Positions 28,732 to 38,974 of a stretch of 64,000 bases of DNA are shown here, one piece after another (within the stretch, counting starts at the first letter, position 1; each line of letters opens with the position of its first letter). The stretch is from Algimonas ampicilliniresistens (GTDB lineage Bacteria > Pseudomonadota > Alphaproteobacteria > Caulobacterales > Maricaulaceae), in assembly GCF_030159955.1 (NCBI RefSeq), contig NZ_BSNK01000001.1:930001-994000 (forward strand). The letters run 5' to 3'. A model generated the notes under the pieces. It was not told the DNA's origin and ran no database searches. It saw only the letters and a list, made by a program, of their open reading frames with translations. Position numbers and translations under genes: made by a program.

Positions 28732-30417
28732 ATGGATAGTAACGAACCAAACGACGAAATCGATCCAATTGTGCGCGAAAGCATGGACTATGATGTTGTG
28801 ATCGTTGGCGCGGGACCCGCAGGTTTGTCAGCGGCCATTCGGTTAAAGCAACTGAACCCAGACACATCAGTCGTTTTGTTGGAAAAAGGGTCGGAAGTCG
28901 GGGCGCATATTCTCTCGGGCGCAGTGCTCGACCCGATTGGGCTCGAAAAGCTGTTCCCGGATTTCCGCAATGATGCCTCTTGCCCCGTCAAACAGGAAGT
29001 AACGTCGGATCATCTTGCCGTTCTCGGTAAGGCAGGTTCACTGCGCTTGCCTAATTTCATCATGCCGCCGCTCATGAGTAATCACGGCAAATATGTCGTA
29101 TCGATGGGCGCAGTGGCGCGCTGGATGGGCGAACAAGCTGAAGCGCTCGGGGTTGAAATCTTCCCGGGCATGTCATGCTCGCAACTCATCTACCGCGAAG
29201 ATGGCAGCCTAAAGGGCGTCGTTGCTGGTGAATTCGGCTATGAAAAAGACGGGTCCAAAGGGCCGAACTATGAACCGGGCATGGAATTGCACGGCAAATA
29301 TGTTTTCCTCGCGGAAGGTGCTCGCGGATCGCTCTCTCAAATCGCCATGAAAACCTACAACCTCAGAGACGGGGCCAACCCACAAAAGTTCGGTCTTGGC
29401 ATGAAAGAAATCTGGGAAGTTAAACCAGAGCACCACCAAGCCGGTAAAGTCTACCACTCGACTGGCTGGCCGTTAGGTATGAAGCGAGGCGGCGGATCTT
29501 TCTTGTACCATGCCGAAAACAATCAAGTTTTCCTCGGCATGATCGTCGACCTCAACTACGAAAACCCCAACGTCTATCCCTATATGGAATTCCAACGGTG
29601 GAAGCATCATCCGGACGTGGCTGCCGTACTCGAAGGCGGCAAACGCATCTCCTATGGCGCGCGCGTTGTGACTAAGGGTGGGTATCAATCCATCCCTCAA
29701 GCGGCATTCCCAGGCGGCGCGCTGCTCGGCTGTTCGGTCGGCCTCGTGAACTTGCCGCGCATTAAGGGCAATCATAATGCGATGCTTTCAGGTGTCGCGG
29801 CGGCGGAAGCGGCCAACCGGGCTTTGAAAGCCGGGCGCTCTGCGGACACATTATCTGATTATGATCAAGAAATTCATGACGGCGAAATCGGTGCGGATCT
29901 TCGCCCGGTTCGCAACGTCGCGGCTCTGAACGGTCGGTTCGGACCTTTCTTGGGTGGGATGTTAATGGGCGGCCTTGATATGTGGCTGCAAACCCTGTTC
30001 AAGTTCAGCCCGTTCGGGACTCTGCCTCATAAGAAAAATGACGCCAAGTCGACCGACAAGGCGGCCAATCACAAGCTGATTGACTATCCGAAGCCTGACG
30101 GGGTTCTGTCCTTTGATCGCCTAACAAATGTTAGCTTCACCAACACCTATCATGGCGAAAATCAACCGAGCCATTTGAAGCTAATTGACCAGAGCATTCC
30201 GATCGACGTCAATCTGCCGATTTATAACGAGCCGGCGCAGCGTTACTGTCCGGCAGGCGTTTATGAGGTCGTGGTTGAAGATGGCAAACAGCCCGCGTTC
30301 GTCATCAATGCCCAGAATTGCATTCACTGCAAAACTTGCGACATCAAGGATCCGTCTGAGAATATTCTCTGGACGGTTCCAGAGGGCGGCGGCGGGCCGA
30401 ATTATGCGGGCATGTAA
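28732..30417 (+). CDS. Electron transfer flavoprotein-ubiquinone oxidoreductase
   Basis: 561-aa membrane-associated flavoprotein that passes electrons from ETF (hence from acyl-CoA dehydrogenases) to ubiquinone. The FAD motif VVIVGAGPAGLSAAI has its glycines at residues 26-31. The 4Fe-4S cysteines are Cys506, Cys530, Cys533 and Cys536 (RYCPAG, CIHCKTCDIKDP), and the C terminus PEGGGGPNYAGM is family-typical. ATG 28732 has GGGA at 28717-28720 upstream; a GTG at 28696 would add 12 residues. It would connect the acyl-CoA dehydrogenase at 56.9 kb to respiration; etfAB are not in the window. Confidence 0.95.
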   Translation: MDSNEPNDEIDPIVRESMDYDVVIVGAGPAGLSAAIRLKQLNPDTSVVLLEKGSEVGAHILSGAVLDPIGLEKLFPDFRNDASCPVKQEVTSDHLAVLGKAGSLRLPNFIMPPLMSNHGKYVVSMGAVARWMGEQAEALGVEIFPGMSCSQLIYREDGSLKGVVAGEFGYEKDGSKGPNYEPGMELHGKYVFLAEGARGSLSQIAMKTYNLRDGANPQKFGLGMKEIWEVKPEHHQAGKVYHSTGWPLGMKRGGGSFLYHAENNQVFLGMIVDLNYENPNVYPYMEFQRWKHHPDVAAVLEGGKRISYGARVVTKGGYQSIPQAAFPGGALLGCSVGLVNLPRIKGNHNAMLSGVAAAEAANRALKAGRSADTLSDYDQEIHDGEIGADLRPVRNVAALNGRFGPFLGGMLMGGLDMWLQTLFKFSPFGTLPHKKNDAKSTDKAANHKLIDYPKPDGVLSFDRLTNVSFTNTYHGENQPSHLKLIDQSIPIDVNLPIYNEPAQRYCPAGVYEVVVEDGKQPAFVINAQNCIHCKTCDIKDPSENILWTVPEGGGGPNYAGM

Positions 30418-30500
30418 ACCGCCCGTTGTCGGTGCAATCTGACCGAATTGTTAAGGCGTTGGGTCTGTCCGGGCCCAAGCCATCCTGTTAGAGGCCGTGC

Positions 30501-32207
30501 ATGATGTTTCGTTCTTTCTGCCTTTCGGCTGCTTTCGCTCTGATCCCTATCGGTTCATCCTTTGCCGCTGAAACTGCCTTCGAGGGCGAACGCGCGCGGA
30601 TGCTGGGCGATTATTTGTCCGGGAGCTATGCGCGCTATCTGAATGATCCCAAGGCCCAGTCGCAATTCTTTCAAGATGCATTCAGCCTCGCACCGACGGA
30701 TAATCGTTTGGGTCGCTTGGCTGTCTATTCGGCTCTTTTTTCCGGGGATCGAAAGCTAGCACGTGACACGGCTGAGCGTCTTTACCGCCAAGACAAATCG
30801 GAGAGCATGTCTCGCGCTGTTTTAAGTGTCGATGCCTTTGCCAAAGGTCGTACCGCCCGAGTCCGTAAATATGCGACAGAGCCGACCGCAGATATTACCA
30901 TGGGCATCGCGATGAACATCGTTCTGGGTTGGACCTTGGTCGATGAAGGTAAGCATGAGGCGGCGCGTAAGGTTTTTTCTGAAATGGGCGGTGCGACCTA
31001 TTTCACTCATCTGGGGCAACTCCAATTGGCAAAGTTAGAAGGACGATTGGGCAATATTGAAGCCGCTCAAGCGGCTTTTGATGCGGTCGAAGATAGCGGC
31101 CTCGCACCCTTGGAATATGGATTAGCGCGGGCCCGGTTTGAGGCGGCCAATAAAATGCCGGCCGAAGCCCAAGCGCGTCTGCAGGCGATGATCGATGATA
31201 ACCCTGCCGCCGATATTGGTCCGGTGGGGTCTTATCTTGATCGTTTAAAGACGGGCAAGCGACTGCCCAAATTGTCTGTTCGGGCTGAAGCGGCAAGGGC
31301 TTTGACGGAGCCATCTTTCGCCTTCTTCGTGCGTAATAATTCTACAGAAGGCGGGGAAACATTTCTACGCTTTGCGCGCTGGGTGGATCCAGATTTCGAT
31401 CGCGCGGCGGTCTGGCTCGCAGGCTTATTGGAGGAGACGCATCCGGTGATGGACGATGTCACCCGTGCAGAAGTGGTCGCCTTGTATCAGTCAGTGGATG
31501 AAGACAGCCCTTATTTTGTGAATGCGCGCTTGGGGGAAGCGAACCAGCTTTTTGATCAGAAAATTGATGAGCCTGCGCTGCAAATTCTTCAATCGCTCGC
31601 GATGAGCCATCCGTCCTATTTCACCCGCGAGGCCTTAGGTCGTGCGCGGTTCTTCCGGGAGAATTGGAAAGAGGCGCTGCCATTCTACACGCAGCTTGTT
31701 GAGAGCCTGTCTGACGATGACCTGAAGGCGAACCCAGAGCCGCTGCGCCTACGTGGTATTATTTATGAACGGCTGGGTATGTGGCCTGACGCGGAGGCGG
31801 ACTTTCTACGAGTGCTCGATTATCAACCCGATGACGCCGATACGCTCAACTACCTTGGCTATACGTGGGTTGATCGCGGTGAGAACCTCACACGAGGATT
31901 TGAACTGATCGAACGGGCGGTCGAACTCGAACCGGATTCCGGGGCGATCATCGATAGTCTTGGCTGGGCTCATTACAAACTCGGCCAGTATGATGATGCC
32001 AAAAAATATCTCGAACAAGCGGTCGTGCTAACCCCATATTCGGCGACGATTATTGATCATTTAGGCGATGCCTATTGGAAATTGGGCCGCAAGCGCGAAG
32101 CAACCTATCAGTGGCAACGTGCGCTAGAATATGACGCGACAGAGGAAGAAGCGATCGCGATCCAATTGAAGCTTGATAGCGGGCCTGACGCCATTCCTGC
32201 GCAATAA
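30501..32207 (+). CDS. Exported tetratricopeptide-repeat protein
   Basis: 568-aa protein with a cleavable signal peptide (about 1-23, FALIPIGSSFAAE). The rest is helical repeats; the clearest TPR units are in the C-terminal third (DADTLNYLGYTWVDRG, SGAIIDSLGWAHYKLGQYDD, SATIIDHLGDAYWKLGRKRE). It is a likely periplasmic protein-interaction scaffold. Proteins of this type commonly precede ispE in alphaproteobacteria. The start is ATG 30501, followed at once by a second ATG. Confidence 0.85.
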   Translation: MMFRSFCLSAAFALIPIGSSFAAETAFEGERARMLGDYLSGSYARYLNDPKAQSQFFQDAFSLAPTDNRLGRLAVYSALFSGDRKLARDTAERLYRQDKSESMSRAVLSVDAFAKGRTARVRKYATEPTADITMGIAMNIVLGWTLVDEGKHEAARKVFSEMGGATYFTHLGQLQLAKLEGRLGNIEAAQAAFDAVEDSGLAPLEYGLARARFEAANKMPAEAQARLQAMIDDNPAADIGPVGSYLDRLKTGKRLPKLSVRAEAARALTEPSFAFFVRNNSTEGGETFLRFARWVDPDFDRAAVWLAGLLEETHPVMDDVTRAEVVALYQSVDEDSPYFVNARLGEANQLFDQKIDEPALQILQSLAMSHPSYFTREALGRARFFRENWKEALPFYTQLVESLSDDDLKANPEPLRLRGIIYERLGMWPDAEADFLRVLDYQPDDADTLNYLGYTWVDRGENLTRGFELIERAVELEPDSGAIIDSLGWAHYKLGQYDDAKKYLEQAVVLTPYSATIIDHLGDAYWKLGRKREATYQWQRALEYDATEEEAIAIQLKLDSGPDAIPAQ

Positions 32208-32219
32208 GGGGCTAGCGCT

Positions 32220-33029
32220 ATGCTGTGCCGCGCCAAGATCAATCTGACGCTGCATGTTGGCGCCCCAATGGCGGTAGGGGCATGGGCGGGATATCATCCT
32301 ATTGAAAGCCTTGTTGTCTTCGCGGATTATGGTGACCAGATTCAATTCGAACCCTCGGACCATCCGTCTCTAACCATAGATGGCCCGTTCGGGCATGACC
32401 TAACGCCGGGATCAGATAACTTAATCGTGAGGGCGCTAGACCTTTGTGACGCCCGATCTCAGGCGGTCCGGTTGACCAAAAACCTTCCCTTATCCTCGGG
32501 TCTTGGTGGCGGGTCAGCCAATGCTGCCGCCGTTCTGCGCACCTTTGACCCTGCAGGTTTGGTGGATGCCAGCGCGATTGGTGCTGATGTTCCAGTCTGT
32601 CGTCTGTCGCAAACGGCGATGATGGAGGGCGTCGGGGATGTGGTCACAGCGTTGTCAGGTCTAGGCCGATTGCCTGCGGTGCTGGTCAATCCTGGAGTGG
32701 CTATGTCGACGGCGCGAATATTTGCGCATTATGACGCGCTTTCGCCGCCTGCGGTTCCGGCAAAAACAGCGTTAAACGGATCTCTGCTAGATCGAGCTCG
32801 GTCGGGTATGAATGATCTTCAGGCAGCCTCGATTCTTGAAGCCCCGATCATCGGCGACGTGTTGGACGCAATATCCCAACAGCCCGGCTGTCAGTTGGCG
32901 CGGATGAGTGGCTCTGGAGCTACCTGCTTTGGACTGTTTGAGACGATGCAGGCTGCGGAAGTCAGCGCGAAGACACTCAGCGCGAACGGCTGGTGGAGTG
33001 TTGCGACGTGGTTGGGGGAGGCAGCATGA
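32220..33029 (+). CDS. ispE: 4-diphosphocytidyl-2-C-methyl-D-erythritol kinase
   Basis: 269-aa GHMP kinase of the non-mevalonate isoprenoid pathway. It begins LCRAKINLTLHVGAP with the catalytic Lys, has the ATP loop SSGLGGGSANAAAVLRT, Asp in GADVPVC, and the third motif ARMSGSGATCFGLF. It is slightly short for the family. It overlaps the next gene by four bases. ispE and the polyprenyl synthase nearby both feed isoprenoids into quinones and undecaprenol. Confidence 0.94.
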   Translation: MLCRAKINLTLHVGAPMAVGAWAGYHPIESLVVFADYGDQIQFEPSDHPSLTIDGPFGHDLTPGSDNLIVRALDLCDARSQAVRLTKNLPLSSGLGGGSANAAAVLRTFDPAGLVDASAIGADVPVCRLSQTAMMEGVGDVVTALSGLGRLPAVLVNPGVAMSTARIFAHYDALSPPAVPAKTALNGSLLDRARSGMNDLQAASILEAPIIGDVLDAISQQPGCQLARMSGSGATCFGLFETMQAAEVSAKTLSANGWWSVATWLGEAA

Positions 33030-34084
33030 TTGGGCCGATCAGCATCAATGCGTTAGTCGCCTTGCAGATTTTCGGATTGGCATTTTTCGTGTCCTTAGCT
33101 GTGACAGGTTTTGCGCGTCTCGGTGGTCTCGGCGACATACCGGACCATCGGTCGAGCCATTCGCGCGTAACACCAACCGGCGGCGGTCTTGGTGTCATTG
33201 CAGGGATCGGCGCCGCCATTTTATTGGCGGCAACCCTGCATCAGGATTGGATCATCACTCAGCCCGGTAGCGCGGAGAAGTTGGCTACGCTGTTGTCGCT
33301 GACCTTTGCCATATCCTTTCTTGGCTTTGTCGATGACCGATACGGCCTTCCGACGAAGTTTAAAATGGGTCTGATTTTGGTCATTTCGACATTAGCGGCC
33401 AATGCAATTGGGTCCGTGACCATGCTGCCGTTTAGTGGAGATCACATCTATCTCCTCTGGTGGTCCGGTTTGGCGGGAACGATCCTATGGCTGTTCACGG
33501 TCAGCAATGCTGTCAACTTCATGGACGGTATTAACGGCATGTTTGGGACGTGTTTGGCCATCGCCAGTACCGCTCTCTGCGCCTTGGCGGTCAAAGCTGG
33601 CGCGCCCGTGACAGCGTTGATTTCCGGGTCCTTAGCGGCGGCGCTATTCGGCTTTTTGCCCTATAATTTGCGCGGCAAGGCAACCGTGTTTTCTGGCGAT
33701 TGTGGGGCGTTAGGTGCGGCGTTTCTTTATGCAGGGGCAGTTTTGTTTTTAGTTCATGAGCAACCAGAGTTACGTCTACTCTACGCCGGCCCGCTGTTGA
33801 TCTTGCCGCTGCTGACTGATGTCCTCATCACTTTAATTAGAAAGCCGATGAAGGGCATCGCAATGATGGCCCCGCACAATACGCATCTTTATCAGCGCTG
33901 GGCACGAAAACGCGGCGGGCATGTGGAGGTTACGCTCATCTATGCGGGCGTGGTCACGCTGATGGGGGTTCTCGTCCATGACGCTTATGGCCGTGGGACG
34001 TTGGGGTCGATGTCGGGTTTGGCGCTTCTGTCCGGCCTGTTCGTCTGTCTCTATGCCGTCAGGTCGGCAACGCTCCCGGATTAG
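33026..34084 (+). CDS. Undecaprenyl-phosphate sugar-1-phosphate transferase (WecA/WbpL type)
   Basis: 352-aa polytopic membrane protein (about ten helices) of glycosyltransferase family 4. It moves a sugar-1-phosphate from a UDP-sugar to undecaprenyl phosphate, the first step in O-antigen-like glycan assembly. Visible motifs are DDRYGLPTKFKMG, NAVNFMDGINGMFG, FSGDCGALG and the cytoplasmic NTHLYQRWARKRGGH. ATG 33026 overlaps the ispE stop, with GGGGGAGG (33014-33021) just upstream. The last four bases are shared with the convergent prenyl synthase gene. The sugar is probably GlcNAc or a derivative, by family. Confidence 0.88.
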   Translation: MIGPISINALVALQIFGLAFFVSLAVTGFARLGGLGDIPDHRSSHSRVTPTGGGLGVIAGIGAAILLAATLHQDWIITQPGSAEKLATLLSLTFAISFLGFVDDRYGLPTKFKMGLILVISTLAANAIGSVTMLPFSGDHIYLLWWSGLAGTILWLFTVSNAVNFMDGINGMFGTCLAIASTALCALAVKAGAPVTALISGSLAAALFGFLPYNLRGKATVFSGDCGALGAAFLYAGAVLFLVHEQPELRLLYAGPLLILPLLTDVLITLIRKPMKGIAMMAPHNTHLYQRWARKRGGHVEVTLIYAGVVTLMGVLVHDAYGRGTLGSMSGLALLSGLFVCLYAVRSATLPD

Positions 34085-35094
34085 GACGCGCGCGACACCA
34101 CATAGGCGGCCAAGTTTTGCAGGCAGTCCCGTAGGGGCGACTCTTCGAATATATCCAGTGCCTCAATCGCTTCGACAGAGAAGCGCCGCGCCATTTGAAT
34201 GGTCTCATCCAGCGCGCCAGATTTACGCAGGATTGATACGGCCCGTTGCAGATCCAGATCATCTTGATCGCGATCCACCACGACTTTACGCCAGAAATCG
34301 CGTTCTGTTGCGTCGGCCTTGGCCAATGCGCGGATTACGGGCAGCGTCATCTTGCCTTCGCGGAAATCGTCACCAACAGACTTGCCAAGGGCGGCCTGTT
34401 GTCCGCCATAATCTAGGGCATCGTCGATCAGTTGGAAGGCGAGGCCAAGCTTCAGACCATAGTCCCGCAGAGCCGCACGTCGCGTGTCGTCTAAGCCAGC
34501 GATTACAGGCGAGACTTCGGTCGCCGCTGCAAACAAAGCCGCCGTTTTCGCCTTAATGACGTCCATATAGTCGGCTTCGCTCATGGCGAGATTGCGCAGG
34601 CTGGCGAGCTGTTGGACTTCGCCTTCAGCGATGACGGAGGCCGCATTGGACAGAATTCCGAGAGCCTCCATCGATCCGGTTTCAACCATCAGATTGAACG
34701 CGCGGGCAAATAGGAAATCACCAACTAAGATTGATGCGCTATTGCCCCAAATTAGGTTGGCGGGCTTTTTGCCGCGCCGTAGGTCAGACTCGTCGACCAC
34801 ATCATCATGCAGCAGCGTCGCGGAGTGGATAAACTCAACAGCCGCGGCCAGCTTGTGATGGGCTTCACCTTTATATCCGCAAAGACGCGCCGTCGCGACG
34901 GTCAGAAGGGGACGCAACCGTTTGCCGCCCGCCCCAACCAAATGCTGGGCGAGATCAGGGATCATGCCGACAGGCGAATGCATCCGTTCAAGGATGATCG
35001 CATCAACGGCGCCCATATCGTCCGCGCTGATCGTCCAGAGTTGCTGCGCTGGCGAAAGCGCATCATCTTGCTGTATCTGAGCCGGAGCGGTCAA
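34081..35094 (-). CDS. ispB: Polyprenyl diphosphate synthase (octaprenyl type)
   Basis: 337-aa trans-prenyltransferase that lengthens farnesyl diphosphate to the side chain of ubiquinone. Asp-rich motifs are LLHDDVVDES (first) and QLIDDALDYGG (second); GKRLRPLL binds the diphosphate. Length and motif layout fit long-chain synthases; the exact chain length cannot be read from sequence. Its 3' end overlaps the convergent glycosyltransferase gene by four bases. Confidence 0.92.
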   Translation of the reverse strand: MTAPAQIQQDDALSPAQQLWTISADDMGAVDAIILERMHSPVGMIPDLAQHLVGAGGKRLRPLLTVATARLCGYKGEAHHKLAAAVEFIHSATLLHDDVVDESDLRRGKKPANLIWGNSASILVGDFLFARAFNLMVETGSMEALGILSNAASVIAEGEVQQLASLRNLAMSEADYMDVIKAKTAALFAAATEVSPVIAGLDDTRRAALRDYGLKLGLAFQLIDDALDYGGQQAALGKSVGDDFREGKMTLPVIRALAKADATERDFWRKVVVDRDQDDLDLQRAVSILRKSGALDETIQMARRFSVEAIEALDIFEESPLRDCLQNLAAYVVSRAS

Positions 35095-35211
35095 ATCGTA
35101 ACACCCTTCAATTGTGCCCGTTAGTTAAGTGCGTGGTCGCTCTCGCACAAGTGACAAAGAGGTGTGGGATGACAGCTTGCAATTATGCCGCGGCAGTTCG
35201 ACCTATAGGCC

Positions 35212-35427
35212 ATGATCGCGCTTATTATCACAACGAACCCTGCCACGATTTCTTTTGCTGAAGCAGTGCTTCGCGATGCTGAGATCGAATGTTTCGTCAT
35301 GGACCAGAATATGAGCGTGCTTGAGCCCGGAATTATGATCCCGAAGCGGGTCATGGTGCTGGCCGATGATTTGGACGATGCGCGCCAAGTCCTGACTGAT
35401 GCTGGGATTGGCGCAGAACTGGCTTGA
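35212..35427 (+). CDS. Small DUF2007-type protein
   Basis: 71-aa soluble protein, [20 protein letters not shown] at the start and [19 protein letters not shown] near the end. It matches the compact alpha/beta DUF2007 pattern (called a putative signal-transducing domain) found beside prenyl synthase genes in alphaproteobacteria. It starts at ATG 35212, 117 bases upstream of and divergent from ispB. No biochemical role is known. Confidence 0.78.
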   Translation: MIALIITTNPATISFAEAVLRDAEIECFVMDQNMSVLEPGIMIPKRVMVLADDLDDARQVLTDAGIGAELA

Positions 35428-35509
35428 TAGTCGTAAAACACGACTGAAAGACACGTTCAAACCGCGAGTCGCGCTTGAACTTCCTACCCAACGGCGTAAA
35501 GCCGCCGCC

Positions 35510-36421
35510 ATGACGGACCATACCGCCAAATCGCATTCCAAACCGGGGTCTTTTCAGGATCTGATTCTGACCTTGCAGAGCTATTGGGCGTCGAAAGGCT
35601 GCGCAATCCTGCAGCCCTTCGATACAGAAGTCGGTGCCGGGACGTTGCATCCGGCGACGGTGCTGCGTTCCCTCGGGCCGAAACCATGGAATGTGGCCTA
35701 TGTGCAGCCGTCGCGCCGTCCAGCAGACGGCCGCTACGGCGAAAACCCAAACCGTTTGCAGCATTACTACCAGTTCCAAGTCATTATGAAGCCGAATCCG
35801 GTTGATCTGCAGGAGCTTTATCTCGGCAGTCTCGACGCGATTGGCATTGACCGGACAATCCACGATATTCGCTTTGTCGAAGATGACTGGGAAAACCCAA
35901 CGGTCGGCGCGTGGGGCTTAGGCTGGGAAGTCTGGTGCGACGGGATGGAAGTCAGCCAATATACCTATTTCCAACAAGTCGGCGGGCTCGATGTCGATTT
36001 GGTGTCTGGCGAGCTCACCTATGGGCTAGAGCGTTTGGCCATGTATGTGTTCGGCGTCGATAATGTGTTCGACCTGCCGTTCAACACGCCCGGCACGCCG
36101 CAAAGCCTGTCTTACGGCGACGTGTTCCACCAGAATGAGGTCGAACAGAGCACCTATAATTTCGAACATGCGAATACGGATAATATCCTGACACGATTCG
36201 AGATGGCGGAAGCCGAATGTAAGGCGCTTTTGGCGCTCGATACACCCTTGCCACTGCCAGCCTATGAACACGCGCTCAAAGCCTCGCATCTGTTCAATCT
36301 GCTGGATGCGCGCGGCGTGGTGTCGCCGACCCAAAGACAAGAATATATCAAACGCGTGCGGGATCTTGCGCGCGGTTGCGCCGAAAGCTGGGTCGATGGC
36401 GAGAAGGGCCGCGCAGCATGA
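35510..36421 (+). CDS. glyQ: Glycine-tRNA ligase alpha subunit
   Basis: 303-aa catalytic subunit of the alpha2-beta2 glycyl-tRNA synthetase. After a short head it carries the class II core [51 protein letters not shown] and [21 protein letters not shown] 35510 is chosen because longer in-frame starts lie inside the preceding small gene. A 137-aa lipoprotein gene separates glyQ from glyS, overlapping glyQ by four bases. Confidence 0.97.
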   Translation: MTDHTAKSHSKPGSFQDLILTLQSYWASKGCAILQPFDTEVGAGTLHPATVLRSLGPKPWNVAYVQPSRRPADGRYGENPNRLQHYYQFQVIMKPNPVDLQELYLGSLDAIGIDRTIHDIRFVEDDWENPTVGAWGLGWEVWCDGMEVSQYTYFQQVGGLDVDLVSGELTYGLERLAMYVFGVDNVFDLPFNTPGTPQSLSYGDVFHQNEVEQSTYNFEHANTDNILTRFEMAEAECKALLALDTPLPLPAYEHALKASHLFNLLDARGVVSPTQRQEYIKRVRDLARGCAESWVDGEKGRAA

Positions 36422-36831
36422 AACGTGGTCTTACCCTAACCGCAGCCATTGCTCTCTGCGCGTGCCAACCGCCTGTTGATGAAACAAGGGGCGCGTTTGA
36501 AGCCTTCCCGGTGGCTCGTGTGCAGCCGACTGAATGTGTGTTCACGGCAGTGGACGCGGTTAACTCCGAGGTGGCCTTATTCGTGACCCGCAAAGACGAT
36601 CTCGATCATATGGGCTATGCGCGGTTTAAAGGCGAAACGCTGAAGCTGGTCCCGCGGGAAGTGCCGGATTTATCCGGCGAAACGATCGACGTGACCTATG
36701 AAGTGGTCGATTATCTGAAATGGAAAGTGCGCGTAGAGGCGACGCAGCAGACTGACGCGAGCTATACGGGCTCGATCTCTTTGTTGGGGTCTGATGTGAG
36801 CGCACAAGTTACGGGACGGTGTGACGGCTAA
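36418..36831 (+). CDS. Small predicted lipoprotein between glyQ and glyS
   Basis: 137-aa protein with a short signal and lipobox ([15 protein letters not shown]; Cys16 or nearby), then a beta-rich domain with two further Cys ([14 protein letters not shown] and the C-terminal TGRCDG) that could form a disulphide. ATG 36418 overlaps the glyQ stop (ATGA), and its last base is the first base of the glyS ATG (TAATG). All three genes are thus on one transcript. I recognise no family. A periplasmic protein in a tRNA-synthetase operon is odd. Confidence 0.75.
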   Translation: MKRGLTLTAAIALCACQPPVDETRGAFEAFPVARVQPTECVFTAVDAVNSEVALFVTRKDDLDHMGYARFKGETLKLVPREVPDLSGETIDVTYEVVDYLKWKVRVEATQQTDASYTGSISLLGSDVSAQVTGRCDG

Positions 36832-38891
36832 TGGCCGAACTTCTCTTTGAAATTTTCTGCGAAGAAATCCCGGCGCGGATGCAAAAACGTGCGGGCGATG
36901 ATCTCGTGAAGCTGATGGATGCTGGGCTTAAGGCTGCTGGCTTAACGCCAAACGGTAGCCGGGCACTCACGGGGCCGCGGCGTCTGACATATATTACTGA
37001 CGTTGAGACCCGGTCGCCGGATGTATCCGAAGAACGCAAAGGGCCGCGTGTCGGCTCGCCGGAACAAGCGCTCGCCGGGTTTATGCGCGGCGCGGGACTG
37101 ACCGATATTTCGCAAGCTGAAACGCGGGAAGATAAGAAGGGCGAGTATTACGTCGCCGTTCTGCAATCCGAAGGTCGCGACACGGCGGATGTTCTGACTG
37201 ACTTAATCCCGTCCGTTATGGGTGATTTCCCGTGGCCGAAGTCGATGAAGTCCGGCGATACGGATTTTCGCTGGGTGCGCCCACTCCGCGGGCTGACGGT
37301 CCTGTTGGATGGCACGAGCCTGAACGGCATTACCGTCGGCGGAATTGCCTCTGATAATATCGTGCATGGTCATCGTCAGATGGGACCGGGTCCGTTTGAG
37401 GTCTCGAACTTTGCTGACTACCAAGCCAAGCTGACAGGTGAGGGGCATGTCATGCTCGACCGTGATGCGCGGCGCGAACGCGTGTTGGATCAGGCCAAAG
37501 CGGTGTGCGCAGAGGCCGGGCTCGACTTGGTCGAAGATGCAGGGCTGTTGGATGAAGTCACTGGGTTGGTCGAATGGCCGGTCGCCTTGCTCGGCGATAT
37601 GGACCCGTCCTTCCTTGAACTGCCTGATGAGGTCATTCGCCTGACGCTAAAGTCACACCAGAAGACGTTCACCGTCAAAGGCGCGGACGGCAAACTGACA
37701 CCGAATTTTGTCATCATGGCCAATCTGGAAACGCCAGACGGCGGCGCGACGATCAAGGCGGGCAACGCCAAGGTCATTTCCGCGCGGCTTTCAGACGCGA
37801 AATTCTTCCAAGATCAAGACCGTCAGAAAAATCTGATCGACTATTATGATCAACTGGATGAGGTCGTGTTCCACAAGAAGCTCGGCTCCGTCCGCGACAA
37901 AGCTGCCCGCGTCGCCGCCCTCGCGCGCGAGATCGCCCCGCATGTCGGCGCTGATCCTGACAAGGCGGAACTCGCTGCCAAACTCGCCAAATGTGACCTC
38001 GTCACGCAGACGGTGATCGAAGCGACCAGCCTACAGGGGCAGGTCGGACGCTGGATGTATGAGGCGGAAGCGGGCTTTGATGCGGACGTCGCGGTCGCGA
38101 TCGAAGATCATTACAAGCCGCAAGGCCCCAGCGATGCCGTGCCGACCAACCCAGTCTCCATGGCCGTGGCGCTAGCCGATAAGATCGACACGTTGGTCGG
38201 GTTCTGGGCGATTGATGAGAAACCGACTGGGAGCAAGGACCCATTTGCCTTGAGGCGGGCGGCGTTGGGCGTCGTAAGAATTATTATAAGCAATTCTGTC
38301 AGAGTGAGCACGCTAGAACTCTATCTTGAGCATGCGCAAAACCACTATCGAAACACACTTTTTGCAAGTGGTGATCTGCAGGATTTCCTCCTTGACCGAC
38401 TTCGCGTTTATCTCCGTGACCAAGGCCAACGCCATGACGTGATCGACGCGGTGATTGCACATGGCGGCGATGACCTCCTCGCTATCTCTCAACGGGTGGA
38501 AGCGCTCGGCGTGTTCCTCTCCAATACTGACGGCGAAAACCTTGTTCAGGGTTACAAACGCGCGGCGAATATTCTCAAGGCCGAGCAGAAGAAGGGCGAG
38601 CTAGAGCTGGCCGACTTCGACACGCTGTCTGGCTTTACGGCTAAGCCGGCTGATACGCTCGCAAAAGCGCTCACCAACACCCGCCCAGCCATCGATACTG
38701 CGCTCGAATCTGGCGACTATCCCGCCGCTTTGTCGGCGCTCGCCGACTTGCGCACACCGATTGATGCGTTCTTTGAGGATGTCGTCGTGAACTCTGATGA
38801 TGCCGACGAACGCGGGCGGCGTTTGGCGCTGCTGTCTGCCGTGGTCGAGACGTTCCACCGGATCGCTGATTTCTCGCGGCTCGATGGATAA
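36831..38891 (+). CDS. glyS: Glycine-tRNA ligase beta subunit
   Basis: 686-aa beta subunit of bacterial glycyl-tRNA synthetase, needed for tRNA binding. The start [18 protein letters not shown], the middle LTLKSHQKTFTV, DAKFFQDQD and FHKKLGSVRDKA, and DKIDTLVGFWAI are family landmarks; the C-terminal part is an HD-like and anticodon-binding domain. Length is typical. A codon-poor, A/T-rich patch at about 38275-38370 does not break the frame. Confidence 0.97.
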   Translation: MAELLFEIFCEEIPARMQKRAGDDLVKLMDAGLKAAGLTPNGSRALTGPRRLTYITDVETRSPDVSEERKGPRVGSPEQALAGFMRGAGLTDISQAETREDKKGEYYVAVLQSEGRDTADVLTDLIPSVMGDFPWPKSMKSGDTDFRWVRPLRGLTVLLDGTSLNGITVGGIASDNIVHGHRQMGPGPFEVSNFADYQAKLTGEGHVMLDRDARRERVLDQAKAVCAEAGLDLVEDAGLLDEVTGLVEWPVALLGDMDPSFLELPDEVIRLTLKSHQKTFTVKGADGKLTPNFVIMANLETPDGGATIKAGNAKVISARLSDAKFFQDQDRQKNLIDYYDQLDEVVFHKKLGSVRDKAARVAALAREIAPHVGADPDKAELAAKLAKCDLVTQTVIEATSLQGQVGRWMYEAEAGFDADVAVAIEDHYKPQGPSDAVPTNPVSMAVALADKIDTLVGFWAIDEKPTGSKDPFALRRAALGVVRIIISNSVRVSTLELYLEHAQNHYRNTLFASGDLQDFLLDRLRVYLRDQGQRHDVIDAVIAHGGDDLLAISQRVEALGVFLSNTDGENLVQGYKRAANILKAEQKKGELELADFDTLSGFTAKPADTLAKALTNTRPAIDTALESGDYPAALSALADLRTPIDAFFEDVVVNSDDADERGRRLALLSAVVETFHRIADFSRLDG

Positions 38892-38974
38892 TCCATCGCC
38901 TCGAAAAGTTTGCGCAGAAGACAGCGCTGTCAGACTTGCAGTGCAACCGTGCAGGCCTATTGGGCGATATGAAG

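Noticed and set aside
35351-35863. 170-codon minus-strand frame opposite glyQ
   Set aside because: It overlaps both the DUF2007 gene and glyQ, which are supported by family motifs; the antisense product has none.
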